From: Ramazzottius varieornatus
Taxonomy: Eukaryota > Tardigrada > Eutardigrada > Parachela > Ramazzottiidae
Length of the DNA stretch: 64,000 nt
Direction of reading: 5' to 3'
NCBI GenBank assembly: GCA_001949185.1
Contig: BDGG01000020.1
Span: forward strand, 67,188-131,187
This document shows, one piece after another, positions 10,968 to 22,171 of the stretch. The notes beneath the pieces are model-generated. The model had not been told where the DNA came from, searched no databases, and worked only from the letters and a program-made list of their open reading frames with translations. Each line of letters begins with the position of its first letter. The first letter of the stretch is position 1. The position numbers and the translations under genes are program-made.

Positions 10968-13691
10968 TCATATTGGGCTAGAGAAGGTCGGCCTCCGAGT
11001 TAGTTTGAGCTTTGTTGAGAGGCTGCTGTCTGCGATTACCCATCGTTCCCAGCTGTACCGACTTCTCTGTCTTTGGTGATAGACGCTGAAAACAAAGAAC
11101 CAGCTTCGAATTGCAACGAACTGAGCGGACCTTAAAAGCGTAATAAAACATGCAGGGAAGCCCTACCAGATTAAGCCGCAAAAAATCGCTATAAAGGCAA
11201 CCAGGACAACGACGACGATAACGATGATCTGGTTGAGGTCTTGGTTCTCCATACAGTCCTCTGACCGAAAACACCTTGGACGGTCCGGTGGAACAGATCC
11301 TGTCTTCCATATTACCGAGGCGTTGACCATAGGTCGTAAGACTTTGGTGTCTGAGTCGAAGTCCATTACTTTCTAAGAACACCCTGGGCTAGAATCTTGA
11401 AGAGTTAGCCGTCTACTTACGTTGTAGATTTTCGAGCATACCTTGAATACGCCCGTGTTGAAGTCGTATTGCTGTAACTCCACAAGGAACCTCCGCATAC
11501 CGGTGGATGTGATCGAAATATTTTGTCCGATCGACCTTCCCGGGAACGTGCGGTCGTAGAAAAGTGAAGCATCAAGGCCTGTGATTGGCACTTCCTTATG
11601 TTGCGAGAGCGTTTCGTTGAACACCTACAATAGCCACTCGTACATGCACTAGCACCGATGCATGGAGAAACAAACTTACCTGGGATAGGACCTCTACCAT
11701 TTCCACGCATATTGTCGCATGTTCGTTGAACTGTGAGAACACGAAATGAAAGTCAAATTCACCAGCAAGATGCTTTTGGTTAGACTGGACTTAGCCAAAG
11801 TTTGGCTAGAGCCAATGGCTACTTTCGAAGTAGCCATGGGTAGTTGAAAAGTAGCCGTTGAGCTACTTTGGAAAGTACATAAAAGGTCACTTTGGTTACT
11901 TTTTAACCGTAAGTAGCCAATAGGCCTTTTCAAATGTAAAACAGCAGCCAAAGGGACCTTTTGGCTACTTTCCAAAGTAGCCAATGGCTACTCCGAAAGT
12001 GGCCGTTGGATCTAGCCAAACTTTGGCTAAGTCCAGTCTACTTCTGGTTTGTCTGCATGTCTTACTTCGAGTTCGGGATCGGGATTGGTCAGGTTTAGCC
12101 ACCGTATCCTGTGTTCGGCAATTGCTCGAGTAGTGTTCTTGATGTTTGCCCAGTCGATCGTGGGCGAACTTATAATGAAGAAGCTAGGTATCGTCAGCCG
12201 GACTTTCTGTAAGTCACGAATGCGAATGTGTTAACACTAACAAGAAAGCAGCCAAACGGCTATTGATGGTTAACTGCTAGGTGTCTTACGTGGTCCAGTT
12301 CGTCACCCTTTTTCCATTCGAAAGCAGGCTCGTGAGGAACACGACCCACGTAAAGCCCAAACAGCACCTATACGAACCAGAAGGTTTTTGCGGGTTGCAA
12401 GTATAGATTTCTGAGACTGAACCCCCGATATGATAAATGCCAGTTGGCCAGGTTGTAAACCGATATTGATGATGAGTACCCACATAGTCTCCATTAGTCA
12501 TATTCATGTCAGCCGCGGTGGCCTGAAATACGATAAAGAATATCGATACAGTAATTTACATTCGAAAGCACGAGAACTCAGGTACTGGTCACGGATTTGA
12601 GCATACCAGCATTGACCGCAAGGGATCGGTAAGGCTGCAGACCAGGATTACTACAAAAGTGACAATCGGATTAACGGTAATGAACTCGCAAATGGGACAG
12701 CTGATTCGACCAACTTCGAGAATGATTTCGGGCTTCATCGAGCGAAGGTCTCCAGCCGACAATCGAAGAGTCTGTCTTGGTTTCGACGAAATCAATCTCA
12801 GGTATGACAGCCGTCAGTTCGATGAGGTGTCCACTACACATGACGATTGATTTGATGGACGCAGGATTGTCATGCAGAATGTTGTTAATAATCGAGATGG
12901 TCTTCCAAGAAAAGCGGCGCATGATGGCGATTAGGGCGGCACCGTATGCGGTAACCTCGGCAGAGCTGAAACTTAGTAGGGTAGGAAAGCGCTGTTTGTC
13001 GGCGAACCCCATATCAGCCGGCGCACTGAAAAGTAAGTTAGTACTATCGATGTATTAACAGCCAGCTGCCGGTAGCCGGTTGCGCTCACTTAACCACCTG
13101 GGTGAAGGTCCTTTGGACGAAACGAACTGCATTACTTACCACGTGACGGTGAGTACATTCATCTCTACGAAACAACCCTTCACACAACTGTTAACCTAAT
13201 GCGCTACTCTCTGAACCATATACGTCGTGGTTGTTACCTCTTCCGAAGTCTGCAACCGGAAAGGATGTAATCGGACAGGCCACTGCGAACGTACAAGCTT
13301 CGTCAGGCGGACTTTAGCAAGACCGTTTCAGATTTGGGAAGGTACCACTGGTGTCAGGGCACTTACGGGGAGCCAGTACGATAGTGTTTGGCTCTTGCAG
13401 CTTTCCGTCTGAGTAGAGTTTAGACATGATCTCCAAGATGTGCTGACGACCGCCGATGACGCAGGCTTGGTTGTCGTTATCGTTAATGAACTGCCGGTTA
13501 TATGTGTAGTTTTCGTATAGCTCGGGATATAGCGCACTGTTTTGAGCCAGAGCAACCTCGATAGCCGGTAACAGTGCGCCACCAGAAGGAGCATCGTTGT
13601 CAGCCAAGTTGATGGAAATGACATTTAAAGGACATTCGCAGTAGGTGATCAAAATCAGAACAAAAACCAGAAACGCAACTTCCTCGTCCAT
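10968..13691 (-). CDS. Single-pass receptor with ANF-receptor ectodomain and short tail
   Basis: Minus-strand exons: 13691-13367 (signal peptide, then LNVISINLADND), 13025 to 12607 (one unresolved frame change near 12760), 12522-12484, 12367-12290, 12206-12066, 11730-11680, 11624-11421, 11372 to about 11171, and a last short exon ending at 10968. Exon 1 and the 13025 exon do not match in phase, so about one small exon is missing from my model. The ectodomain fits the ANF-receptor family: YGAALIAIMRRFSWKTISII, MNMTNGDY joined to VLFGLYVG, EWKKGDELDH. One helix (IIVIVVVVLVAFIAIFC) follows, then about 40 residues. No kinase-homology or guanylate cyclase domain follows before the next gene. It therefore resembles a clearance-type natriuretic peptide receptor or a truncated receptor cyclase. 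Intron 12065-11731 carries a MITE. Confidence 0.72.
11783..12038. mobile_element. TA-flanked MITE in receptor intron
   Basis: Long inverted ends: GACTGGACTTAGCCAAAGTT (left) and AACTTTGGCTAAGTCCAGTC (right), with TA on both sides (11781-11782 and 12039-12040). The body is full of short inverted words of GGCTACTTT/AAAGTAGCC, so the whole 256 bp can fold on itself. It lies in an intron of the ANF-receptor-type gene. Confidence 0.8.
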
Positions 13692-15333
13692 AGCTTCACC
13701 GACGGATTTCAAAAGCAACTGGACCACGTCTGCGCATACAGTAGCTAGCTCACAGCGAACTCCACGTCACCCATTAAAATTCGGAAAAAATCGTCTGGGC
13801 CTCATTGCAGGGTGTAGTGCAAACTGGAAAAACAGACAGCCCGTGAAGAACAGGCGGGATTACTGGCTGAAGGAGAGGGCACTCGTTCCGAACGTCGATA
13901 TTGCAGCATATGTCAACTGGATTTCTAATCCTTGTATAGTAGCGGGCGTATAATCCTCGTATAGTAGCGGGCATAGAGTAGCGGCATTGTATACTCGAAC
14001 AAAGTGTCGACATATTTTTACACCCTGTTGTAGTTTTCCGCCGATCAGGTCATGGACGGTGCAAACATACCGCCGATTAAATATCGAGCTGTTCCTTCCC
14101 CCATCTTAAGTTATATGAAATTGTCCTGTCGCTAAGCTTTATCGATATGGACGATCAGAGCCTGTTTTTGCCTCGTCCCGCGGTGCGTTTTCTTGCATGT
14201 TGGAAAATAGCGGTCCTCAGCCCGGTTTTCGCGGGGCCGACAAAGCCCCTGAACGCGTTCCGAAGGGAAACTTTCGACCATCTTGGAACTGTCTTCTGGT
14301 GGAACCTTGGTTTCAGCCATTGTTGCCATGTTTGGCAAAGATTTCACGAGCAAGCAAACAGGGATCGAATGCTGTAGGATGCACCTTCGGGCAATGATAA
14401 CTTGTTTTCTTGCTGTTAACCTGCATTTGCAGTCAGTTTTTCCATCTCGTTTACGCCTTCCACACAAACCGAGAGCTGCAAACTTTCTGATCGCTCTGAA
14501 AATGAGAATCCTCCAAAGAACCGACCACAGCCAAGTGAACCGTATGCAACACAGTCATCGATGCTATCCGAAGCGAAAACCACAAAAGCTCGCGAAAACA
14601 GATGAGGTCAGATACGCAGCAAAACATTCGAAAGCTGGGGAAAAAATCAGTTTTATTAGAGCCCGTGCATGGTTTTCCACCTTTTGTGTTTCAACACTTG
14701 AAAAATCGTTAGACTTTGACATTGGGCCTTTTCTTCTGCAATCTGAAAGGCAGATCCCAAGTAAATCTGAGTCATTTGACCACAGTAAGCTGAAGTTCCG
14801 CTTCGGCCTGCTTTATGGTGGACTCAGTTTTCACAAACGTCATGATGGCTTGATTTGCGCAACGAAATTTGAACATAAATCTCATGTATAAAACGATGAT
14901 CTATGACTGAAGAACTGCGACGAGGCGCAGAGTAGCAAATTTAGAGGATCGGAATTCTTCCAACTTTCGAATGTTTCGACGTGACGTCACCGAGAGGCTT
15001 AATGAGCTTCGTTTAGCTAAATGGACGATCTCAATCCGTTTCGTTAAACTGAGTAGAAGGTAATTTAGAGTCTCAGACTAGGAGTAGCCTGTTTACGACT
15101 ACCAGCCAGTCACATCGTCCGTTTAGCTAAATTCAACGTGCACATTTAGGTAGACGCCAGGTCTGAGTTGTTGTACCAGCTTTGGATCTGCGATAAGGGG
15201 CTGAAGTGATCACAGAAAGCGCAATTACCCAACACTGAGCGATCGTTCCACGTGATCCAGCCTTACGTTTCCGGCGTAGCTGCTGTCCTCCGACATCGTT
15301 ATAAAATATAAATGATCGTGATTGCGAGCCAAA
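13692..15333. other. Intergenic between receptor and vanin-like gene
   Basis: No gene recognised. Two imperfect tandem copies of a roughly 26-nt unit containing GTATAGTAGCGGGC lie at about 13928-13976. An inverted-repeat element lies at 15012-15133. The open frames around 14130-14890 on both strands overlap each other and show no family features. Confidence 0.4.
15012..15133. repeat. Short inverted-repeat element (TTTAGCTAAA)
   Basis: The left arm TTTAGCTAAATGGACGAT pairs with the right arm ATCGTCCGTTTAGCTAAA. The element is about 122 bp, non-coding and MITE-like. No clear target duplication was found. Confidence 0.55.
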
Positions 15334-16913
15334 ATGGTCTGTTTCCCGCTTATCCACCTCAATTCGACCAACGAGAAAACCGGCTTATCGTTTCTGCTTA
15401 GTATTCTGCTTGGAGCCACCTTTTTTACGACCGTCAATAGTATTACGGTCGGTGTCTACGAGCATCGGCCTGCTCCGTCTTCCGCTTTGGACACCCCTCT
15501 GAACACCATGAAAAGGAATCTGGTTTTCTACCACCGCGCAGTTGAAGAGGCCGCTTCTACCAACGTCGATCTCATTGTTTTTCCAGGTATGCAATAGCGT
15601 AGTCCTGAACGAGTTTGATTGGTTGCCAACCTCAGTACGTTTGAATCCTTTCGTGTTTAGAGTATGGACTTCATGTTTCGGCACCATATTCGTCTCGTGA
15701 TGGCCTTCTTCCGTATCTGCAAACGATCCCAGCAGCATGGTCATCTTGCCAATCGACCGTTCAGCCAGCAAGCTCTGTCATCCTCCACGAGCTTTCTTGC
15801 ATGGCTGCTTCCAACCAAATTACGCTGGTTGTCAACCTTGGCACCGTGCGCTATTGCAACACTACAAGCGATATCAACTGCCCTCCCGACGGGAGATACC
15901 AGTACAATACCAACGTCGTCTTCAACAAGACTGGCCATCTTATCGCTACATACTTCAAGTACAATCTCTTTGGTGAAGTCAACTTTGATCAACCACCATT
16001 ACAGCACGTCCTGTTCGAGGAAGGCCATACGAAGTTCGGGCTTAGCATATGCTTTGATTTGTTGTTCAAAGCGCCAGCTATTGAACTGGTGGAGCAATAT
16101 GCAGCACAAGTGGTCATCATGCCGAGTTACTGGTTTAACCGCATTCCCTTCTTGGCTCTGTACGAGATCACCGAGGCATGGGCGATAAGGACGGGCGTAT
16201 ACTTGCTAGTCGCTGGGATTCATATGCCGGAGTTAGCGTACACCGGTAGCGGCGTATTTGGACCAGCAGGTGTTGTCAACTATACATACGTCCCTGATCA
16301 CAATACTGAAGGAAAACTCGTCATCGCGAATATACCGGATTCAGTGCAATCTCAGCCTGAGAGCAGCGCCGCTGTCAAGCGGAGAAGCCCAGTCACAAAT
16401 TCAGATGCCGGGGCCACGTTCGAGACCAAAACGAACGGTGATCTTTTCACTTACACAGAGATCAAGCCTGGTCCAGACAGATCAGCGACGGTCTGCCAAA
16501 ATGAACTATGTTGCCAGTTAAACTATTCATGGGCTGCGGAAAACTTCACAAATGGGTTTTTCGGGCTGGGCGCTTTTTCAGGCTTGCACACGGAAAACTA
16601 CACGTTGTGTAACGAAGTCTGTGCAGTGGTACGATGCGGGTACAAAACGACCCTTGACCGTCATACTCCGGAGGTTGTGTGTGGAGACGGAATGGCCAAA
16701 GGTGCTGGAGGATTTAGTGAGCTGAGTCTACAAGGAACGTTTTCGGAAGGGACATTCCAGTTCCCGACTGTTCTTGGGAGCGATGCTCGACTGATGAAGA
16801 GCGGTGACTGGAGGTTCGAGAAGGAGAAAGGGAGACTGCGCTTGAACGCGAAAGATAGCAAACTTTTGTCGTTTAGTCTTTATGGTCGATGTTACGACAA
16901 AGATCCCGCATAG
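15334..16913 (+). CDS. Vanin/biotinidase-family secreted amidase
   Basis: Two exons (15334-15586 and 15661-16913) give 501 aa, the usual length for pantetheinase/biotinidase proteins. An N-terminal signal segment (SFLLSILLGATFFTTVNS) precedes a nitrilase-superfamily domain beginning ITVGVYEH. The catalytic triad is visible: Glu in FPEYGL (the codon spans the intron), Lys in ATYFKYNLFGE and Cys in LSICFDLLF. Further family marks are VILHELSCMAASNQ, ITEAWAIRTGVYLLV and the cysteine-rich vanin C-terminal domain (ELCCQL, LCNEVCAVVRCG). Known of the family: hydrolysis of pantetheine to pantothenate and cysteamine, or of biocytin. Substrate here is not resolved. Several N-x-S/T sites fit extracellular glycosylation. 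Confidence 0.9.
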
Positions 16914-17066
16914 TGAATAGATAACGAAGTTTCAATTGTAACGGGTCGGAAATATATTCTTCTGCTAGGCTAGGAGTTTCGTAAGATCGTTGGCACAAGG
17001 GATCTGGAACAATTGTATTTTTCACAATAAGTCAGTTGATGTTATTGTTTGAATTGTGTAATCGTG

Positions 17067-17904
17067 CTACTGAAAGATGTCGCCTTCTCTCCGAATGCCC
17101 AAAATATCAAGAGCCAAGACCACAGTGACTCCGAACAGGGTGAATGATTCTAGTAATCCAAAGGCCTACAATGAAAACGCTCCATTACACTCTCCACGCA
17201 GAAGTAGTACGCATATCGTTGACACATTCTCCCCTCAGCATACTTACTCCGCTAGCTCGCAGGCCATGTAGATCAAACAACGGATGCCATGCCACAACTG
17301 TTTGGTGTTTGCTCACAAAATCCAGCAGAACGGCCGAAGAGATAAGTGTCATGAGGGCGAGCACTGACGAGAGGCCAAGCATCTGAAACAAAACAGAGAA
17401 AGAACATGAATCTCCTGGTCCACGTACCGATCACCATGCAGACACAGTAAATACTGCACGTACAATGAACTTCATCAGGATTGCCCGAATATGAAGCAAC
17501 GTGTGAAACTGGAGGAGCGCCAGTAATGTGAATACCAGCAACGAAATAAACGAGATAATCGTGATAGCCTCGTGAAACTCGAAGGCGGCATCGGTTCTGA
17601 AACCGGTGGGCAAAGATGCCGTGACACAGACCATCGCCACAAACGCCAGCACCTGGAAAGTAGAATACAGGTAGCCCGTGTGAAGATACGATACTTTTTC
17701 TGCAGTCGGAAATGCGACAATTCTGACGGAGATACTTACCACAGCGACCATGAGTAATATTCCGGGGATACTCGTCAGGAAAGCCTTGTTCAGTCCAATA
17801 CCTCGCGGTGTCGAATACTGGTTCGTAACTGTAGTCGTCACAGTGGTGCTTTGCGCACCGGCTCTCGGCTGATTAGCCGTCGTGGGAGGCATTTCGGCCA
17901 TCAT
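17067..17904 (-). CDS. MARVEL-type four-helix membrane protein, paralogue 1
   Basis: Four exons, all in phase 0 (17904-17740, 17652-17464, 17382-17248, 17165-17067), give 195 aa. The start MMAEM matches the MMADM start of the next paralogue. A Thr-rich cytosolic N-terminus leads into helix 1 (SIPGILLMVAVVLAFVAMVC). The segment DAAFEFHEAITIISFISLLV and two further helices follow, ending FGLLESFTLFGVTVV and a short polar tail. The layout and the F-E-F-H-E motif before helix 2 resemble MARVEL/CMTM/plasmolipin proteins of membrane apposition and vesicle sorting. That is inference by topology. It is the most downstream of three tandem genes. Confidence 0.78.
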
Positions 17905-18308
17905 TTTTTCAACCTTCCCAACGCCCGGGTTGCCAGCTGCTTCAGCGAACGCAAACAAGGAATTCAGCTGTTTGAGAATATTCTTTCGATGTATTAACAC
18001 ATAATTCTTTGGAAGGTTTGCTGTGTGCAACTTTGTGTTTCTCGGAGTACGACGCCGCAAGTTCCGGCCATGAAGGCCGTTTATCGGCCCAGTTGTTCAA
18101 ACAAAGTAAGAATTGCTTCGTGATAAGGGAGCGATATCTTTTGTTCAACCATCGCACCGTATAGCGGAGTTCTGGTATCGCATGGTTTGTACTATGGAAC
18201 CAGCATGGATATGAACCGTCATACTGATCATGAAGTGGTGCGGGGAACAATAGAACGCAGAGCCCACGAGTACGCGAACGCATTGCTCTGGATAAAAGTC
18301 GTAAGATA
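17905..18308. other. Spacer between MARVEL paralogues 1 and 2
   Basis: Short spacer. No further exon was found, and the frames reading across it have no MARVEL features. Confidence 0.4.
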
Positions 18309-19232
18309 TTACTGGAAAATTGAGTTCTGCCTCCAAATTCCAAGAATGTCTAAGATCAATACTATGGCTACACCCATCAACGAAAAAGATTCCAGCAGCC
18401 CAAACGCCTGCAAAACGAATAGCAAACATGGAATGGTTAATAAACTGTCCACTTGCTGGTTAATGTAAGGTTGAAACGTTATGAGTATGGAACTCGAGGA
18501 GGTGCAGCTGCTCTCTTACCGCACTGGCCCGGCATCCACCAGCACTCACGTAGTCGGAAAAAATGACTTCGTTCTTGTTGACGAAGCTTAGCAGGACAGC
18601 GGACGAAATGAGTGTAAAGAGAGCCCACACTGCCGAATGCCCAACCATCTGTAATACCGAAAACTGATGCATCAGTTGACGCGGGATGACCTATAGCTAG
18701 TGCTTGCGTTCTGAAGACTTCACAGATAAATATGTACGTACAACAAATTTCACGACAATGCCACGGATCGTGAGGATTTTGTAAACTTGAAGAAACGCGA
18801 TGACGGTGAACACCGTAAGCGAGATCCAAGAGGCGATGGTGGTGAACTCGTGAAACTCGAAAGCAGCGGCATTGCCAAGGGTGACTATCGACAGAAATTC
18901 ATGTGCCGGCAATGAAGCGGATATGCAGATCATAGCAATAAAGGCGAACATCTGCAACGGAAAACTTCGCGCTTGAGTTCTTTCACACACTAATATTCAA
19001 CCTTGAACGAGGTTGTGGTCCGAAACTTTATTCAGAAACTTACTATAGCCGCGAGAGACAATATCCCAGGTATGCTGACCAATAACGCTTTGTCCAGAGA
19101 GATTCCTGCACGAGTCGAAGAGTGGGTCGAAGTCGTTGTGGTCGTTGACGCAAAAGCTGTGTTGATATTGCGTCCACCGGCTGGATGTCCGGCGCCAAAT
19201 TGATTCATCTTTGGATCCATGTCGGCCATCAT
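18309..19232 (-). CDS. MARVEL-type four-helix membrane protein, paralogue 2
   Basis: Four exons (19232-19044, 18951-18742, 18648-18520, 18407-18309) give 208 aa with the same intron positions as paralogue 1. Shared landmarks are MMADM, SIPGILSLAAI, AAAFEFHEFTTIASWISL, TLISSAVLLSFVNKNE, GCRASA and AFGLLESFSLMGVAIVL, ending IFQ. The extracellular loop between helices 3 and 4 holds a Cys (GGC) not present in paralogue 1. It lies about 0.4 kb upstream of paralogue 1 in the same orientation, so the pair arose by tandem duplication. Function is inferred from topology only. Confidence 0.78.
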
Positions 19233-19673
19233 TCCGGAGGCTGATGCTGGCTTTTACAGAGCACACTGGTCTCGACCAGAAGTTTCACTCAACCTTGCTC
19301 AAAACAGTGCTTGGACATGCAAACGCACTAAAGTTGGAAGACGCGTGTACAGTTTACCTGTGAAACTTTTATCGTCTACAGTTCAAACAAGCCAACTTCC
19401 GTCTTCGGATAAGACCACAAGTTACCCTCTCTTTGTCGTTCCATTTCATATCGCGATACTGAGTTGTGGGACGTTTGTTGAAGCAAAAAGCTAAGTCGCA
19501 CTTCTACACCGATCCCTGTTTGTTACCAGCACGGTTTCTTCATCATGCGTACGATGTCCGAAAACATCAAATTACGTACGGTCGAAAATAATGATGGCCG
19601 GTACGGCAAGAAAAAGATGCACGTGAGTTTCGGAGGTCGTTTTTGAACTGTCGACGTATACAGTAGTATATAT
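19233..19673. other. Spacer between MARVEL paralogues 2 and 3
   Basis: No exon recognised. Probably promoter of paralogue 2 and 3' flank of paralogue 3. Confidence 0.4.
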
Positions 19674-20673
19674 TTATTGCGGGCCCCTGACATCAACCAG
19701 AGCTGAGAAGGTGAGTCCCAGAAGAAAAGCAGCTGCAATGACGCCGAGTCTCTGCAATCAGATAAACACAAACAGTGCCTATTCAGTACACGCAGGACGA
19801 GAAATTATGGGACAGTAAAAATTATGGGACCAGGCCTTTTCGCTACGGCGGTACGGAAGCACGTACGTATGCGACCGACGCACAGTAATACACTTTTCTA
19901 CGGTCGAATTTCCATTTCGCCTGTCCCATAATTTTTACTGTACCATAATTTCTCGTCTTGCGTTTACCTATATTAACTGAATAGGCCCTGACACAAAGAT
20001 GTAAACAGCGATAGGAATTCGAAAGGTACGATAAAAGCTCTCAGTTGCGTCAGTGTAGCCTGAAGGAAACATATCTGCCTCTTTTCGTATTCAGATTTGG
20101 AGTATGTTGTACCTACTGCGCTAGCACGGCAACCATCCAGGTTTAGATAAAAGTTTCCCACAACAAACTCATTCCGGTCGATCCACCTGAGCAAAACCGA
20201 CGACGAACATATCAAGAAAGCAGCCCAGAAAACGGAATGACCCATTACCTGTAAAGAGAAGGCTGATCATACTCCCAACCAGCTTGATCTTCTCCGCAGA
20301 GCGATAAAACTGCCTCGCCCAGTGAATTTGCTTACCACGAGATCCATAACCCTGCCGTGCAGGGTGAGGCGTTTGTACATCTTGAACAACAGGACGGCAT
20401 TGAGGAGCAGCTGCATAATCCAACTTGTGATGGTCACGAACTCGTGAAACTCAAAGATGGTCGGATGGTTTTTTGTAATCGACAAAAGCGCATCCCGCTT
20501 GGGCATTGATGCTTCCAGGATCACAAAAGAAGCGAAACAACACACCTATCACGATACAATAAATGGTATTGGTGGGTTAGCGGAATAACAACAAAATCCT
20601 CCAGTTCCTCCCTTACCCTACTTACATTGCTGGCAATGGATATTTTACCAGAAAGAGTTTTGAGGAATGACAT
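19674..20673 (-). CDS. MARVEL-type four-helix membrane protein, paralogue 3
   Basis: Four exons (20673-20626, 20545-20336, 20248-20117, 19751-19674) give 155 aa. The first exon encodes only MSFLKTLSGKISIASN, so the long polar N-terminus of the other two paralogues is absent. The middle exons keep the family marks (IFEFHEFVTITSWIM, MGHSVFWAAF, DGCRASA). The last exon (RLGVIAAAFLLGLTFSALVD) is diverged and ends shortly after the helix. Intron 3 is about 365 nt because it contains an inverted-repeat element at 19796-19957. Confidence 0.72.
19796..19957. mobile_element. MITE-like inverted repeat in paralogue 3 intron
   Basis: Arms of about 35 bp: GACGAGAAATTATGGGACAG (left) and TGTACCATAATTTCTCGTC (right), each followed inward by AAAAATTATGGGAC or its complement. 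The element is 162 bp and non-coding. The flanks show no clear target duplication. Confidence 0.7.
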
Positions 20674-22007
20674 TCTTTATTCTGACACTGTGCGTCAACG
20701 TCTTTGGATTATAGTAAGCCGTGCAATCAAGCGACGAATTGAGTATTCAGTGTTTGAGTATTCACTCAAGTGCACGGATGTCGATAGGGCGTTGCCCCCA
20801 TAAAGCAGTCGAATGCTATACCAGCATCCAAAAGCCAAATGCGTAAACAAATATTCAATAGTGTATTAAACCATAAGTCCGACAAAACGCATTCGACACG
20901 TGGCGCCATCAGCTATCCTATTCGGCACTGTACAGAAATCACCGACGATTGGTGATACATGTGTATATTGTGCCTGGGACCATACGGTTCCTGTGCGGGG
21001 TTTTCTGATCGACTGTCGAAGAAAGAAGTGCCATGCTCAAGAGCATGATCAACTTGGGTATCATGATGATCGCGTGTGCGGTTATGGCAGAGTCAGCGAA
21101 AGCTCGTGGGACTCGAGTCCTTCCTTATTGAACACATTCAGATTGTCTCACGAGCCGGTTCGTCCTTGAAATCACGCAGCTGTTTGGACGAGGAGGCTCT
21201 CAGCCAGATTCGTGCTTGTGCTGTGTTCTAAACACAAGTCCCCATTGTGGGGCGCGGGAAGTGCCAAAATTATTTCATCCAAAAGTCGTGGCAGAGTTTC
21301 TTAAACCACCCACCCTGCTTTGCCAGAGTTTCGGTTTGCGAATATTTTCATTTCGCGCTTTGTATAGAATTTTGGAATCTTAGCAAGAACTCGTACAGCG
21401 GAAAACAGCAGCGTGAAAATGTCTTTTTGGCCTGCGTGTGTCATTTTGGCGTGCGTGTGTCGCCCACTGTAAATCATACGCGCACACAAGGAGAAATACG
21501 ATCGGTGACGTCATCATACAGCGTCTGTCGATGATGTAAGTAATCTCGCGCTCGTATGGCTCACAGGGGGAGGGGCGACGTTGACGTTCCAAAGGATTAT
21601 GGATATAAACCGACTAGTTGTGAGCCTAACTCTTTGGAAAGCCAGCTTTAGCTGCAACGGACGCGGAAGCGCATGGGAGGTACACGATCGTATCACTTAA
21701 CCGATGCGCGCACCCTTGAATAGTGAAAAAATTCGCCGCCTCCGCGTAGTATTTACACGTACGTAACGATGCGCCCCCGTAGCGCGCTGAACAGAAAGTG
21801 AAGCCAGACCGGGGCTGTCCTTTACGTGTACGACGACGCGGTGCGGGAATGCAGCGAAGTTTTACAGCACATGATACAGTATACTGTATGTATCTGGACA
21901 GTGTGCTAACACGGGAAAGCCATAGTCTCGTCATTACATTGATCTCGAGATCAATAATTTCGCTCTGTTTTGAGCAAAGTCACCGAATAAACCTTTCGTA
22001 ATGCTTC
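20674..22007. other. Intergenic, mostly unassigned
   Basis: Contains one small signal-peptide-like frame at 21033-21131. Longer frames at 20900-21696 overlap on both strands and lack features. Confidence 0.35.
21033..21131 (+). CDS. Possible small secreted peptide or first exon
   Basis: A 32-residue frame starts MLKSMINLGIMMIACAVMAE and ends RGTRVLPY. It has the form of a signal peptide (Lys, then a hydrophobic run, then a small-residue cleavage site after AES or AKA) plus about eight mature residues. No splice donor that extends it was obvious. It is too short to be sure of; chance is a real alternative. Confidence 0.25.
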   Translation: MLKSMINLGIMMIACAVMAESAKARGTRVLPY

Positions 22008-22171
22008 ATGCTATTTTGCTATATCGTTTCGTATAGCCTTGTGCACAGAATACGAAGACCAAAATCAGGTAAGTGCAAGAAAGATAGACAAGATATGCTT
22101 GACTTGGGTTTGTTTTCTGGCAGAATTACCTTTGAGTTCCGTCATCCGGCCGGTGAATTTACGGTCTTGAA

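Noticed and set aside
12286-12507. Apparent frameshift after MNMTNGDYV in the ANF-receptor gene
   Set aside because: An intron from GTGGGT (after 12484) to an acceptor before 12367 restores the frame as MNMTNGDY plus VLFGLYVG, so no frameshift is needed.
14130-14891. Overlapping open frames of up to 202 aa on both strands
   Set aside because: No splice structure, conserved motif or consistent composition; frames on opposite strands cover the same bases.
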